Positions 33,120-46,099 of a stretch of DNA of 64,000 nt are shown here, one piece after another. Position 1 is the stretch's first letter; each line of letters opens with the position of its first letter. The translations under genes and the position numbers were made by a program. This stretch comes from Geosiphon pyriformis (lineage: Eukaryota > Glomeromycota > Glomeromycetes > Archaeosporales > Geosiphonaceae): positions 13,796 to 77,795 of the forward strand of contig JAAOMT010000030.1 of assembly GCA_016748015.1 (NCBI GenBank), in the 5' to 3' direction. A model generated the notes under the pieces. That model was given only the letters and a program-made list of their open reading frames with translations. It made no database searches and was not told where the DNA came from.

Positions 33120-34469
33120 ATATTATGTCTTTATATACTCTTTGGTTGTTCAATTTGATGTGTCTGGTTCAATGATTATGATTGGTTTTAGATTTCATGA
33201 AATTTTATCTGGTTGAACTAGTATTCATTGTACTCTCAGTTGTGGAATATTATTAGTAGATGATAATACTATATGGTGATATGATTTCAGTCAATCACCA
33301 TGTGCTGCTTTGGCTAAGATTTTGTTGTTCTATCTTAATTTATAAGCTTCATTTCCTAAAATTTCTTTTATGTAAAATGGTCTATCCCATTTGGGATCAA
33401 ATTTTCTATTTTATTGTTTTTCCACTTTGATATAATATAAAAGTACTTTATTTCCAATCTTGAATTCAATTGGTTTATCTGGTAATTGGTTATCATGTCT
33501 TTTTTTTTGTTTTTTTTGTAATTTTTAAATATTATCAGCTGCTTTTTACTATTTGTTTTCTAGTGTTTCTATTAAGTCATATGTTCTTTTTAACAATATT
33601 TTTTGTAAATTGTCTTTTGTTATTGGTTTAGTTGAATATGTGTTAACTTCTATCTTTATTGGTAATGTTGCTGTTTTATCATATACTAATTCAAATGGTG
33701 TTGCTTGTATAGTGTCTTGCTTTATTGTCTGATAAGCAAATAATACTGATGGTATAAACAAATCTTATTTGTCTTGATTTTCTTAACTAATTTTGGCAAT
33801 TGCTTTACACAATGTTCTATTGAATCTTTCAATTAAGCCATTTGTTTGTGAATAATATAGTGATAATAATAGTCTTTTGATTCCAAATCTTTGACTTAAT
33901 TCTGTTAATGTTCTATTTACAAAGTGAGTTCTTTGGTCAGATAGTAATTTTTTTAGACATCTGTGTTAACAAATCAGATCTTAATAAATGAATTCAGCAA
34001 TAAATTCTGTATCTGCTCTTTGAATGGCTTTTGCTTCTGGCCATTTAGTAAGATAATCCATGACTACAGCAATATATCTGTTGCCTTTGCTGATAATTGT
34101 TAATAGTCTAACTAAATCAATTCTAATCTGATCAAATAGTTGTTCTACTTTGATTGGTCTTAATAGTTTGCTTGGTTTTGTTTCTTTTTTTCTCTGACAA
34201 GCATCACAATTTTAAATATATTAGATAATGTCTGGGTACATTAATGGCCAATAATATTGTTTTTTGGCTCTTTCCATGGTTGTTTCTTTGTGAAAATGTT
34301 TTACTATTGGATTTGAATACATGTTGAACAATATTGTCTCTTTCTTTGGCTCTGTAATTACTCTGGTTGGTTAATCTAGATTTCTTTTGTTCTTCCTATA
34401 AAGTATATTTTGGTAAGTGATAAAATATTTAAATTGTTGTTTGATGTTGTTTCATTCTTTTTAAAATAA
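33120..34469 (-). pseudogene. Element C integrase (broken, runs into gap)
   Basis: It is homologous to 19325-20671. The zinc-finger Cys pair region lies near 34205, the DDE core has LLSDQRTHF near 33940 and GLIERFNRTLC near 33825, so the Glu that D lost is present here. LFAYQTIKQDTIQATPFELVY and KRTYDLIETLENK (33761-33549) are intact blocks. Stops are frequent elsewhere. The start of the gene lies in the N gap. Confidence 0.82.
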
Positions 34470-35158
34470 NNNNNNNNNNNNNNNNNNNNNNNNNNNNNNN
34501 NNNNNNNNNNNNNNNNNNNNNNNNNNNNNNNNNNNNNNNNNNNNNNNNNNNNNNNNNNNNNNNNNNNNNNNNNNNNNNNNNNNNNNNNNNNNNNNNNNNN
34601 NNNNNNNNNNNNNNNNNNNNNNNNNNNNNNNNNNNNNNNNNNNNNNNNNNNNNNNNNNNNNNNNNNNNNNNNNNNNNNNNNNNNNNNNNNNNNNNNNNNN
34701 NNNNNNNNNNNNNNNNNNNNNNNNNNNNNNNNNNNNNNNNNNNNNNNNNNNNNNNNNNNNNNNNNNNNNNNNNNNNNNNNNNNNNNNNNNNNNNNNNNNN
34801 NNNNNNNNNNNNNNNNNNNNNNNNNNNNNNNNNNNNNNNNNNNNNNNNNNNNNNNNNNNNNNNNNNNNNNNNNNNNNNNNNNNNNNNNNNNNNNNNNNNN
34901 NNNNNNNNNNNNNNNNNNNNNNNNNNNNNNNNNNNNNNNNNNNNNNNNNNNNNNNNNNNNNNNNNNNNNNNNNNNNNNNNNNNNNNNNNNNNNNNNNNNN
35001 NNNNNNNNNNNNNNNNNNNNNNNNNNNNNNNNNNNNNNNNNNNNNNNNNNNNNNNNNNNNNNNNNNNNNNNNNNNNNNNNNNNNNNNNNNNNNNNNNNNN
35101 NNNNNNNNNNNNNNNNNNNNNNNNNNNNNNNNNNNNNNNNNNNNNNNNNNNNNNNNNN
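34470..35158. other. Assembly gap (N run)
   Basis: There are 689 undetermined bases inside element C. By comparison with D the gap should hold the RT thumb, RNase H and the start of integrase. Open frames drawn across it are artefacts. Confidence 0.99.
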
Positions 35159-35990
35159 ATTTTAATTCTGTTTTTCTGAAGAAGCACTTGGTGGCATTTA
35201 ACTTCAGTCCAACTCTTTTCAATTTTTCAAACACTTGCTGAAGATGATATAGATGATCATCAAATGTTTTTGAAAATACATTGGTGTTGTTCAAGTAGAC
35301 TATTACTGATTTTTATAGCAATCTTGTGTAAACAATTTCTATTAGCCATTGAAATATGGCTGAAACATTCATCAAACCAAATGGCATTATTTTAAATTCA
35401 AAGTTTTTTTCTCTTGTGATGAATACAGTTTTCTTTTTGTCAGCTGAATTCATGGCTACTTGCCAATAACCACTGTCTAAATCTAGTGTTGAGAACCATT
35501 TTTTTCCTCTAAAAGCATCAAATAGCTTTTGGATCCATAGAGTTTGGTAGCTATCTCTACAAGTTACACCATTGAGTTTTCTATAATCTACACAAAAGCA
35601 AATTTTTCCATTCTTCTTATGGACTAGTACTACTAGTAATGACTATAGACTTATAGATAGTTGAATTAACTTATTGTTTAACATCTGATTGATTTCCTGT
35701 TGGATGATTTTATGGCTGGCTGGTGGTACTCTGTATGCTTATTGTTTTATTGACATCACATTATTAGTTTTGATTTAATGCTAAATAATATCAATATGGC
35801 CAAATTTATTTTTATTGGCAAAAATATTATTAAAGTTGTTGAATAATATCTTGAGCTGCATTCATTGTAGTGGGTCTAAATTTTTTAAATTTATCTGTTT
35901 CAATTGTTTTGATTGAAGTAAATAATATTCACTTTGTCTGTAGATGGTTTGTGATGTAATATTCACATATTTGCAAAGCTGTAGAAAGTC
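35159..35990 (-). pseudogene. Element C reverse transcriptase, N-terminal and palm part (broken)
   Basis: The frame reads YRVPPASHKIIQQEINQML, VHKKNGKICFCVDYRKLNG, KWFSTLDLDSGYWQVAMNS (motif A Asp kept), IMPFGLMNVSAIFQ, and YLNN at 35286-35297 where YxDD is expected. Several Gln and Trp codons are stops. The gene runs into the N gap downstream. Confidence 0.83.
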
Positions 35991-36725
35991 TAGAATAGTG
36001 GTTGGTAGTTGGTTTTCAACTTTGATGCTTAAATATCTAATGATAGTTTCTTTTGGTATTTCAATAACATCTTTGGTTGTGTTGTAGATAGGAATTTTAA
36101 TGTGTTTGGGGCTTTTGGCTAGTATGTAAAGATTGGTAAGCCCAATTTTTTCTGATTCACAAAGAGTTACTTTTGTTTCAAATATCTATACTTGATCCTT
36201 CACTTTTCTCTTTATAGTTAACATATACTGGTTATATGACAGAATGGAAACTGCTTGATAAGTGAAAATAATTTTTTCCTTGTTAACAACTTTTTTCTCT
36301 GCTATATTAACTGGTATATTTATTCTACCTATGAATCTGAATCCACTTATTTCTCTAGCTATAATCCCTAATTCTTTCCTGTTTCCTACTGATATTAACT
36401 GAGCTATTTTAACTAGAAACAAGAATATTGTCTGTGCTATCTTTTTATTTGGCTCTATAATGTAGGCTTTTTTTGAGTCATTTTGTAGTATTGCAATAAT
36501 ATTTCCTACATATCCTGTATTAATTATTTTTTCTTTTATATTAATTATTTTTTTTGCTAAACTATTTCTTGATGCTAATTAAACTATTGTTGTAGCTGGA
36601 ATTTTTAGTGCTATCTTTAGATTAATACAGGTATGTGAATGTGGTTCCAATTTAATGGCTTCTTTTCTAGGATATCTCAGATCAAATCCTGTATTAGTAT
36701 TATACACTCATTCTGGCATGATGCT
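35991..36725 (-). pseudogene. Element C dUTPase domain (broken)
   Basis: The motifs are recognisable: TGFDLRYPRKEA near 36680, LASRNSLAKK, INTGYVGNI near 36520 (catalytic Asp changed to Asn), KKIAQTIFLFL and ISGFRFIGR. The extension ends ETIIRYLSIKVEN. There is no frameshift between the acidic linker and the dUTPase here (KWFSDNNESIMPE), which shows that the frame break in D is secondary. One or more stops are present. Confidence 0.8.
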
Positions 36726-37859
36726 CTCATTATTATCACTGAACCATTTGAGTTCCTGTTCTTTGAAGAGATCAAAAAGTGTAATGTATTGTTTAGAGTT
36801 TGAATTAGAGTTTGAATTATCATTGTTGTTATTGCTATTTAAAACTGAGCTGGAACCATTGTTGTCATTATTATTGTCAGAGTTTAAATCAGAATTGAAC
36901 TGTGATTCCAATTCTGATGCACAGTTGCTAATTGGTTTCTCTTCTTTGAGAATCATATAAATCATGTATGGTGGTGGATTATAAACAATATCACAATTAT
37001 CATAATATTCGAAGTTGCTTGGAATTAAACAATGTCTGTATAATTAGGTATTCAACTGTTTCAACTATTGTTTTTGTTCTTCTCTGGTAGGCACTAGGTT
37101 CTAGTAGTGTTTGTAGAATTGCTTAAAATTGTCTTTGCTGTCATTAAAAATGTCCACAGTTACAATATATTTGGGTTTAGAATGGGTAAGTGGATTGTTT
37201 TTGATTTTTAGTATTTTACTAGTTAAAGCTTCTTTTGCTTTTACACTTACTATTCTTCAGATTTCATGTTTGTTATATGAGTACCCTTCTAATTATTATA
37301 GTGCTCACTTCTAAGCATTGTTGATTGAAGTTTTTTTTTGTATTTAGTCATTAATGAGAATTGTGTATTAACATGATTTGTTGCATGTTTTTCTTCTCCT
37401 TGGAATGTCATTCCATATTTTTTTGTTAGGTAAAATGGTTTCACATGCTAAGCAAGATTTGTTATTTCATTTTCCTTGTCATTTAGGTTATCCAAAACAT
37501 TTAAGAATGCATGAACAGCAGTAAAATTTAATTGCCATTGGTTATTCTTTGTTATTGCCACAACATGTGCCCATTGTAGACAATTTTTTGCCACAATCAA
37601 CACATATGAGCTTGGGTTGACAATAATTTGTTTGAAATGGTGTGGTGTATAGAATATATATAGAGGTGGTCACTTGTGTTGACTTTTCTTTCTTTTTCTG
37701 CTCTTTTTTTTTCTCTTTTTCTCCCAGGTCGAAATTGGTGGTAGTTCATTGTGGTTGTTATTGAACCATGAAATTTGATAGACTTTTCAAGTAGGTTTTT
37801 CTTTTTCTTCCTCAAATTCGATTAGTGAAGCTGGTGTGGTGCCATTTGGTTTGAAGTGG
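36726..37859 (-). pseudogene. Element C acidic linker and Cys-rich module (broken)
   Basis: An acidic Asn/Ser-rich linker (36965-36726, SDNNNDNNGSSS) is preceded in sense order by the Cys-rich module: LICVDCGKKLSTMGTCC near 37590, FYCCSCILKCFG near 37535, NNKSCLACETILPN and IWNDI near 37430. Trp and Gln positions of the D copy are stops here. A Lys/Glu-rich stretch (37815-37640) corresponds to the linker after protease. Element A sits just upstream, inserted at the CCAC at 37860. Confidence 0.62.
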
Positions 37860-37863
37860 CCAC

Positions 37864-38835
37864 TGTTACCAGTAAAATTTAGCTATTAAATAGCATGAAA
37901 TTACTTTCATAATTTTTATTATTAATTAGCATATATTATTATTATTTTGATTATTACTTATTATTTAATCAAATTATCAAATATTATTACTTAATCAATA
38001 ATCCGATTTGTACAATAGAAATTAAGATAATCAAATTACACAATACTCTGAACCATTTAACATAGTCAAAATTCGCTGAAATTAATAAAAATTGTCCGAA
38101 ATAATCAATAGTTCAGTAAAATAACTTGTAGTTTGCCGAAATGTATCTTTTGTTCATCCAAATTATAGCAAAAAGAAAAGTACAAGTTCAAAGACTAATA
38201 CTACAACAAGTTGTATAAAAGAAGAGCCTTTCTCTTCAAGAAAATGTATCTTTTCATAGTATCTTAACATAGTGTATTACTTTAGATATCTTAATTAAAA
38301 CAAATCATCTTTTACACATTCAAATAAAAATTAAATATTCAAAAACCAAATTCTTAAATTATTACACTTAAAATTCTCTCAAACCCAACTAACATTTCGA
38401 AATTGATTAGCTATCAATTTTAATAAACTGTTAGTAATTCCAGGTCTGAATAGAAAACGTTTCTCTTAACAGAATTTTATTTCTTTTACATTTTTTTTTA
38501 TTTTTTTATTTTTTTCTTATCATAATCATTAAAGTAGCCTATAAATAAGATTCCTGTAGAAGAGTTGATTTTCACAGCAAAGTAACTACACATTTTTAAT
38601 GAGCTTTCAGATAAGCAATTTATGGAAAAGAGTTGACATTTACTACAACATAATTACACAAAGTAACTGGCACAAAATTGGCTATTTCATTTATAAGCTC
38701 AGCAATTCAAATTATAGGAGATAATTTGAAGATAAATTCAGTTACTGGAGATCCAACTACTTCCTAAGAACGTGAATTCACAGCAAATTAACATTAACAG
38801 CATTCAAAAAAAGAGACCAAAAACCTTCGGTAACA
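37864..38835 (+). repeat. Element A 5' LTR
   Basis: The LTR is 972 bp, from TGTTACCAGTAAAA to TTCGGTAACA. It has several near-repeats of CCGAAATAAT/GCTGAAAT in U3, TTGTATAAAAGAAGAG as the TATA region (38210-38225), a short inverted repeat AAATTGAT/ATCAATTT near 38400, then a T-rich tract (38470-38520). Homology to 683-1215 plus 9045-9484 identifies the old solo LTR there. Confidence 0.92.
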
Positions 38836-38860
38836 TTTGATACTCTCCTACAGAAATAAT
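38836..38860 (+). other. Element A primer-binding site
   Basis: Two bases after the LTR comes TGATACTCTCCTACAG, in the same position as TGGTGCTCCCTGTAAG of B and D and related to it. TGA instead of TGG suggests one G-to-A change in the base paired to the tRNA CCA end. Confidence 0.55.
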
Positions 38861-38879
38861 ACAGTAATAACAACTTCAA

Positions 38880-40640
38880 AGTAACAACCACACCAGACAC
38901 AACAACTCTAGAGTATTATCAGTCAATTTACACCCATTGCAAGCAGAAATTTAACATCCCAGATGGAATTGAAATTGTTAAAAAAACACTTTACCAATAT
39001 ATTGAAAACTGTATCAACAATTATCTTCTTGGAGATTACAACATTTCAGAAGTTAGAAGCAACCTTTACAATAATTTAGTGCACTATTTACAGTTGAAAA
39101 CTAAAGACCTTAACAGTGAAACACTTGTCACTTACTTCCAAAAACTTAATTTTAATATTATTAAGTATTGTGAAGAAACATATTTAGTACAGTCTAAATA
39201 CTTCCTTGACTTTAAATTAGAAACTGAAACAAGCAACAAAGACAAACAAAAAGTAAACCAATACTCAAAAACCACTCCAAACACTCCAATACTACCAAAG
39301 ACAATTGCCAAATACTTGCAAACACTTGAACAAAGAACCAGTGTCAAATTACTACTTTCTATTATACCATTTCTAATTTCACTTGCTCAATCACAAACAC
39401 CAAATTCATCACTTAACTGTTTTTTCAGACCAAAAGATTTTCAGTCACTTAGAAATCTTACTCAATAGCAGAAACTCATATCAATAAGCACCAATATTAT
39501 TGATTACTTACAAGAAAATGAAAGTAATAATTCAGAAAACTTGGAAAGTGAAAAAACTGAATCAAAACAAGAAGAAACCACAGAAAATAAAAAAGAAATA
39601 GCAGCTGCTTATATTGCAAAGATTCCAGAATTCACTGGTAAAGACAATGATACCAGTTCTCAAGAATGGCTTAACAAAATTCAAAAAGCAGGAAATACAA
39701 ATAGTTGGAATGCAGCAAAAATGCTCAAAGCAATCTTATACTTTCTCCAAGAAACCACAGGAGAATAGTTTGAAAACTTAAAAAAATTATTTGGAAACTG
39801 GCAAGCATTTAAAAATGCTTTCTTACAACAATTCACTGACAACAACATCTCTATTACTCTCCACAATCACTTTCACAATATCAAACAAAAAACATCTGAA
39901 ACTATCATAACCTATCTTGAAAAATTCAATAAACTTCTTAGACGAATTCAACAATTAGAAACCAATGACTACTATTCCGATGCCCAGATTCTAGATTAGT
40001 TTATAGCAGGATTAAAAAACAAACTCATTAAAAAAGTTTGTCCACATGCTCCAGAAGACCTAACTACTGCTATTAGACATGTAAAGAACTATGAAATGGC
40101 AATAGAAGAAGCAAACCATACCAAACTTGTCAACTTAACTATTGGAAAAACCAGCTCAACAGCTAAAAAAAAAATAAACCAACTTACAAAAAAGATTGAA
40201 AACTACTTTACAAACCAACAACAACAGCAGCAACAACTACAAAGATATTAACCACTATAACAATACAACCAAAACAATTTTGGATCATCATTCAACAACC
40301 AACTTCAAAATTATTATTATTCTAGAATCTTAGAACACTAGAAACAAGATTGCAAGAAATTACAAAGAGACCAACAAAACAGGAGTAATTAGCATTACTC
40401 TTCACCACAACAATTTTATTATCAATCCCTACCACCAACTTATTACTTACTAAGACCACAAAATCAAAACAATTACTATTAACCAGTTTCACAACTAATG
40501 CAGCAACAATATTAGCAATCTTTACCAATTCAGCAATATTAAACATTATTCACTCAATAATATCAAGTACCAGCCAGAAAATTGGTCCAACAAAACCAAT
40601 TTACACCACAAAACCGTTTTTTAACAAACCACAACAGATT
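38880..40640 (+). pseudogene. Element A Gag (broken)
   Basis: The open frame begins near 38880 without an ATG (TTTPDTTTLEYYQSIYTHCK), runs through an N-terminal domain to a TAG at 39466, then DFT-like capsid: AYIAKIPEFTGKDNDTSSQEWLN (39600 on), MLKAILYFLQETTGE, a TGG-to-TAG stop at 39766, and TYLEKFNKLLRRIQQLE. A Gln-rich tail and a degraded knuckle (only the HxxxxC end, EHxKQDC near 40335, survives) follow. Much of the tail is Asn/Gln-rich. Confidence 0.8.
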
Positions 40641-40759
40641 TAACCCCAATAATTAACTAGTTCTCCGAAATTCTGTTCAACAAAAATCCACTCAGTTTTA
40701 CACTCAACCCAGTTATTTAATTATACAAGAAATTCGGATTTTTAACAAACTGCACTTTC

Positions 40760-41340
40760 TGAAGGTAAAGTTGCAGCACCAAGATCAAATTCTTCCAACA
40801 ATACTATTCCACCAGCCCAAATTGTCCAAAATGCCAACCTGTCAGATATATTCCCATTCGAATTTGAAACAAATAAATCACTATTTTTGCTTAGCAATGC
40901 AGCAGTTAATGAGCAAAAAGCTATTACTGCCATGTACATTAAAGCTACAATAAAAAGAAAGCCCATTCAATTAATTTTAGACAGTAGATCTACTGGAAGT
41001 ATCATTACCTACCAATTAATACAACAACTCAATCAAAATGTTAACAGACCAATCCAAACAGTAATTGTTACAGCAGATGGTATGAAAAAGACACTAGTAA
41101 GAGAAATTAACAACTTCCTATTTACCATTGATGGAATTATCATTCCAGTCAAAGTTCTAGTCATGGATGCACTCCAATACTAAGCTCTTGTTGGAAATGA
41201 TTAGCTTTTTAAGGCCAATGCAAACTTAAACTGGGAAACTCAAGAACTAAAAATCTCATACCAAAGACAATACATTATAGTACTTGCTACTTGTGATATT
41301 TTCAACAAATGATCAGAAAAAGCCCTAGTATTCGAATTTG
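40760..41340 (+). pseudogene. Element A aspartic protease (catalytic site altered)
   Basis: The fold reads IQLILDSRSTGSIITYQLIQQL (DSR for DSG, at 40980-40988), then GMKKTLVREINNFLFTIDGIIIPVKVLVM, and after a stop ALVGND-like sequence and LNWETQELKIS. The gene corresponds to 23880-24700 of D. A Lys-rich linker follows. Confidence 0.82.
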
Positions 41341-41439
41341 AGGAGAAGAAAAAAATGCCACTCACTGAAATCTACATGGCTCTTGGATCAACATCTAATT
41401 GGGCTGAGGAAACAGAACAAAAAATTTTTGAAAAAACAA

Positions 41440-42122
41440 GAAGATGAAAGAAGGTTCAATATTTCACATCAGAACCATGAAAATAACCACCATACATTCT
41501 ACTAAAATACAAAGATTGCAAAAAGAAGCTTTCATCTATGGGAGCCTGTATTTTCCTAAAAAAGAAGTATGAAACTTGCACCTGCTATTTCTGTAAAGCA
41601 TGCCATAAAAAACAATTTGAATTCCCAAAAAGAAGTAGAAAATGGGACAACACATCTTGTCTTATATATGGAGATATATTACTTGAAGAATGCAACTGGA
41701 TTAATGTTGCAATAAGAGGAGAAGTATGTGATCAAACCTGTCAATATGTCTTATCAATTTTGGAAAAAGTGAAAAGAAAAACCCTATTCAATACAGCATA
41801 CAACAGTGTTTTCAACAAACTGTATTACTATCCTCATAATACTGAAATGATTTTTGACTTAGCAATGACATTAATCAATAGAGCCACCCAAGAAGATGTT
41901 TGCCAAATAAAAAAAGCTGAATACATTGAGTATACTATAGAATTAGCTGGATTTGATTATAAAGATGAAGTAGAAACTTATTACCAAATTGTAAGTTATA
42001 CATACTCAACAAAAGAAGCTCAAATTCAATGATTAGAGCAAATAAACATTCAATTATATGAAGAATGTGTTATGCCTTATGATGACCAATAGTGTTTAGA
42101 ATGCTATGCTCTTAGCATTCCC
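41440..42122 (+). pseudogene. Element A Cys-rich module
   Basis: This is the clearest copy: PYILLKYKDCKKKLSSMGAC near 41500, then CYFCKACHKKQFEFPK, KWDNTSCLIYG, EECNWINV and CDQTCQYVL (41538-41760), a helical stretch to a TGA near 42032, and CVMP-CLEC pairs near 42070-42105. Eight or more Cys and one or two His are in the same places as in D. I do not recognise the fold; zinc binding is inferred. Confidence 0.68.
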
Positions 42123-42729
42123 TTGCCAAATGAGAATAATGAAAATGAAATTGAATTTGAAGTATCTGAACTGGTAGAAAAACTACCAATCACTCCCATC
42201 TATCTTTTTGAAAATCAATTACCTCTACAACTTAAATATTTTGACAATTATGGCCAAGGAATCAGACCAGAAAAAGCACACAAGATTAATGCTGGATATG
42301 ATCTAAGATATTCAAGAAAAGATACTTTGGTTCTCCAACCAAAGTTCTTAACAAAAATTAATCTCAAAATTGTTCTTGAAATTCTACCTGGAGCAATGGT
42401 TCAAATTGCATCCAGATTATCATTGGCAAGCAAAGAAATCAATATTAGAGAAGAAGTTATAGATGCAGAATACACTAGAGACATTACTATCATACTACAA
42501 AATAAAACTGAAAAAACATTCAAAATTGAGCATGCAGAAAAAATTGCCCAAGCAATTTACTTACCCTTAATCAACATTTCGAGTTTACAATCAGTTAACA
42601 ACAGAGAACAATTGAGAAAAAGTAAAAGAGGAATGCAAGGTTTTGGTTCAACTGAACAATTTACAGTTCTAGTAAACATAGTTCTTAAAATACAAAATGA
42701 ATCTTACCAGATTTTTCAACTTCCTTAAC
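42123..42729 (+). pseudogene. Element A dUTPase domain (open, 201 codons)
   Basis: All five motifs are readable: NAGYDLRYSRKD near 42290, IASRLSLASKE, EVIDAEYTRDI near 42455 (catalytic Asp kept, Gly changed to Glu), EKIAQAIYLPL and RGMQGFGSTEQ near 42630. It is uninterrupted from 42123 to the TAA at 42728. This copy best shows that the GFGST tail belongs to the domain. It is embedded in Pol between the Cys-rich module and RT. Confidence 0.87.
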
Positions 42730-44510
42730 CAATTACTATTTCACTTTTTGGTGAACATCATGAAATTTACACTTGCTCAAAATTTATCACTACTCAACAA
42801 ATCTTTGAATCCAATGAACAAATCTGTTAAAACATGAAATCTCAATCCCAAATATTTATATTCCCAAAGGAATGAAAAAATTTTGAGTTATATTTTACAA
42901 TTTCAATAATTATTTTATTGTCTTATTAAATAAATTAGAGATTGAAATTATACACAATAATATTTTCTAAGATGAAAACTCTCAAATTGTCTCTAATTTC
43001 ATCGAAATTATAAGACATATTCTACTTCTTAACCCTAATATTATTCCTACTACTGAGAATTACTACTTTTTGGAAGAAAAACTTTCTTGAATCAACATGA
43101 GTCCCTTAGAACCTTAACAACAAAGACAATTAAAACAGCTAATAGCTGAATTTGTAGAGATATTTGCAAAAAACAACAATGACCTTAGAAAAACTGATAT
43201 TGTTCAACACCAAATTCATATAAGAGATGCTCCACCAAAACAACAACAAGCTTATCAAGTACCACCTGCCAGCCACCAATTTATTAGGGAAGAAGTTCAG
43301 AGAATACTCAATAACTGATTGATTCAACCATCAAAAAGTCCATAGGCCTCATCAATAGTTTTTGTCAAAAAGAAAAATGGAAAAATCAGATTTTGTGTTG
43401 ACTACTGACAATTGAATAGTGTCACAATTGGAGATGCCTATCTTTTTCCAAAAATATATGACATGTTAGATGCTTTAGAAAAAGCCGAGTTTTTTTCAAC
43501 TTTAGACTTAGAAAGTGGATACTGACAAGTCGAAATAGACCCAAATAATAGACCCAAAACAGCATTTACTATCCAAATAGGAAACTATGAGTTCAATATT
43601 ATGTCTTTTGAATTCTACAATACACCAACAACATTTCAATAATTTATAGATGTTATATATAAAAAACTCTTGTAGCAATCAGTAGTTGTCTATCTTAATG
43701 ACACTAATGTATACTTCCCAAGCTTTAGAGCTCATCTTATCCATCTGCAAGAAGTTTTTCAACGATTATAAAAAGCAGAATTGAAGTTAAACATCAAGAA
43801 ATATCACTTTGGAAAGACAAGCTTAAATTTTCTTGGACATATTGTTAGCAAAGATGGAGTTAAACCAAACTCTAAAACAATCAGTGCTGTCAAAAACTTT
43901 CAAACTTCCAAAAATACCACAGAATTATTAAAATTTGTAGGATTAGCCTCTTACTATTGAAAATTCATAAAAGGATTCTCAGAAATTGCCAAACCACTCA
44001 ATTATTTTACTAACAAAAATGTATCATACCAATGAAATAAGAAACAACAAAAAGCTTTTGAAACTCTCAAGACAAAATTAACAACAGTTCCAGTTCTTGC
44101 TTATCCAAACTTCAACAAACAATTTCAACTAGCCACTAATGCTTCACACATAGCATTTGGTGCTATCTTATCACAATTGAATGAAAATGGCCAGGAATAA
44201 ATCATTGCCTATGCTAATAGAACACTCAAATCAACAGAACTCAAATATGGCTTAACTGAATTAGAAGCTGCCACAGTTATTTGGGCTTTTAAACATTTTC
44301 AACAATACTTGAAGAATAGAAAAAAATTTGACATCATAATTGACAATATTGGTCTCAAATGGCTCAATAAAAAGAAAACTAAACAAAGTGCCAAATAGTC
44401 TCGATGAAATGATTTCCTAGCAGACTACAAATATATTGTACACCACAAATCAAGAAAACTACACACCAATGTTGATAGTCTCTCAAGAATAAGACAAAAT
44501 TAACACTGCT
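42730..44510 (+). pseudogene. Element A reverse transcriptase and RNase H (broken)
   Basis: The RT reads YQVPPASHQFIREEVQRIL near 43255, FVKKKNGKIRFCVDY near 43365, FFSTLDLESGY (motif A Asp kept), MSFEFYNTPTTFQ, and YLND at 43691-43702. RNase H follows with LATNASHIAFGAILSQL near 44130 and ELKYGLTELEAATVIWAF near 44240. Stops replace Gly, Trp, Arg and Gln codons seen in D (for example NNxLIQPS, SPxAS, DYxQLNS, GYxQV), all explained by G-to-A or C-to-T. Confidence 0.87.
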
Positions 44511-44559
44511 TACAATTCCACCACAACTTATTACTACCAACAAAACAACAAAACAATAA

Positions 44560-45935
44560 TAGATCTCAGAAATTACAACAATCTTAAAAACTATTTGAAA
44601 ACTCTTACCATACCAGAAAATTGGTTTCCAAGTGAAAAACATCAATTACAACACCAATCTAAACAATATTTTATATATCACAACAAAATTTATTACAAAA
44701 ACTGTAGAAATTCAAACCAATTACTCAAATTAGTACAGAAAAATAAAAAAAAAACAATTCTATACAACATGCACACAGATCTTTCTTCAGCACACTTAGG
44801 AAGAGATGGAACAATTTAAAAAACTCTTAAATATTACTTTTGGTCTCACATGCAAAAAGATATTAGACAATATATAGAATTTTGTAATAGTTGTCAAAGA
44901 AGAAAAGAAACTTGTCTCACAGAACCTTTAAATCCAATCAAAGTTGGACAACTTTTTGACAGAGTTGGAATTGATTTAGTCGAATTATTACCTATTACAA
45001 CTTAAGGAAATTGTTATATTGTAGTGACAATAAATTATCTCACTAAATAGTCTGAAGCTAAAGCCATCCAAAGAGCTGATGCAAAATCAGTAGCAAATTT
45101 TATTTATAAAAACATTATTTGTAGACATGGATGCCCAATTAAACTTTTATTTAATCAAGAAACACATTTTGTGAACAACTTGATACAAAAAATTTGTGAA
45201 CAATTCAATATTAAAAGACTCTTATTATCATCTTATCACCCTAAACAAATGAACTTGTAGAACGTTTTAACAGAACATTGTGTAAATTATTAGCCAAAAT
45301 TTCAACAGATTTTGAGCAAGAATGAGATATTTTTATTCCATTAGTGTTACTAGCATACAGAACACTAAAACAAGATATTACAAAACACACACTATTTGAT
45401 CTTACTTATAGAAAGATGGCAATATTGCCAATTAATTTCATAGTAAAAACATATCTAGTACAACCAATTAATAAAAAAATTTTTCAAGAAACACTTCAAA
45501 GAAGAGCTTACACTCTTTTTAGTACATTGAAAAGAAAGAGACACATAGCAGCCACTTATATTGAATATTCTTAAGCCTTATAAAAAGAAAGACATAACAA
45601 CAAACTGCTACCAGTTACCAACAAATTTAAAGTTGAAAATAAAGTTCTCTTATACAGAACTACGACTGAAAAACAATGGAGTGGAAAATTTGAACATAAA
45701 TAAGATGAACCATTTTATATTCACGAAATTTTAGACAATAGATTATACAAGTTAAGACTTGATAACAAAGTATTGGCAAAGGTTGCACATAGAAATAAAT
45801 TGAAACACTATTATTTCAGAAACAATTCTAAACCATTAATTCCACAAATTAGCATACATTCTCCTTTAATTAATCTGGAAGATATTTCCCAAAATTTAGA
45901 ACCAATAATTATAATAAAACAACAACCAAACTAGA
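44560..45935 (+). pseudogene. Element A integrase (broken)
   Basis: The zinc-binding part has AHLGRDGTI and EFCNSCQRRK near 44895. The core has VGIDLVELL (first Asp), LLFNQETHFVN near 45150 (second Asp changed to Asn), and the third motif only after correcting a one-base loss near 45240. AYRTLKQDITKHTLFDLTYRK and YTLFSTLKRKR (45344-45574) follow, and the C-terminus has KVAHRNKLKHYYF and ISQNLEPIIII, ending near 45935. Confidence 0.85.
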
Positions 45936-46099
45936 ACACTTAGTTTAACATATTTTTACAATAATTTTTTTAATAACACACAAAACAGAAAAATAGTAAA
46001 TAATTATAAGAAACACTCAAACTCAAAAACAAATAAAAACTCTACCCAAAAATAATTTTCTTTATTTTTTTTTTCAAATTTAATTAGTCATTTTTATCA

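Noticed and set aside
34429-35294. Open frames of 250-277 codons across the second N run
   Set aside because: They are produced by the Ns. The readable ends belong to element C RT on the minus strand.
36655-36960. Plus-strand Leu/Ser-rich open frame
   Set aside because: It is the reverse complement of the acidic Asn/Ser linker and dUTPase start of element C.
43090-44510. Possible recoding of TGA as Trp in element A (TGA at conserved Trp positions)
   Set aside because: TAG also replaces Trp, and TGA also replaces Gly and Arg, while TGG encodes Trp in the better kept copies. Transition decay explains all cases.
44510-45935. Chromodomain at the integrase C-terminus (chromovirus)
   Set aside because: The C-terminal part ends soon after the KVAHxNxLKxYH motif with no aromatic cage pattern in A, B or D.
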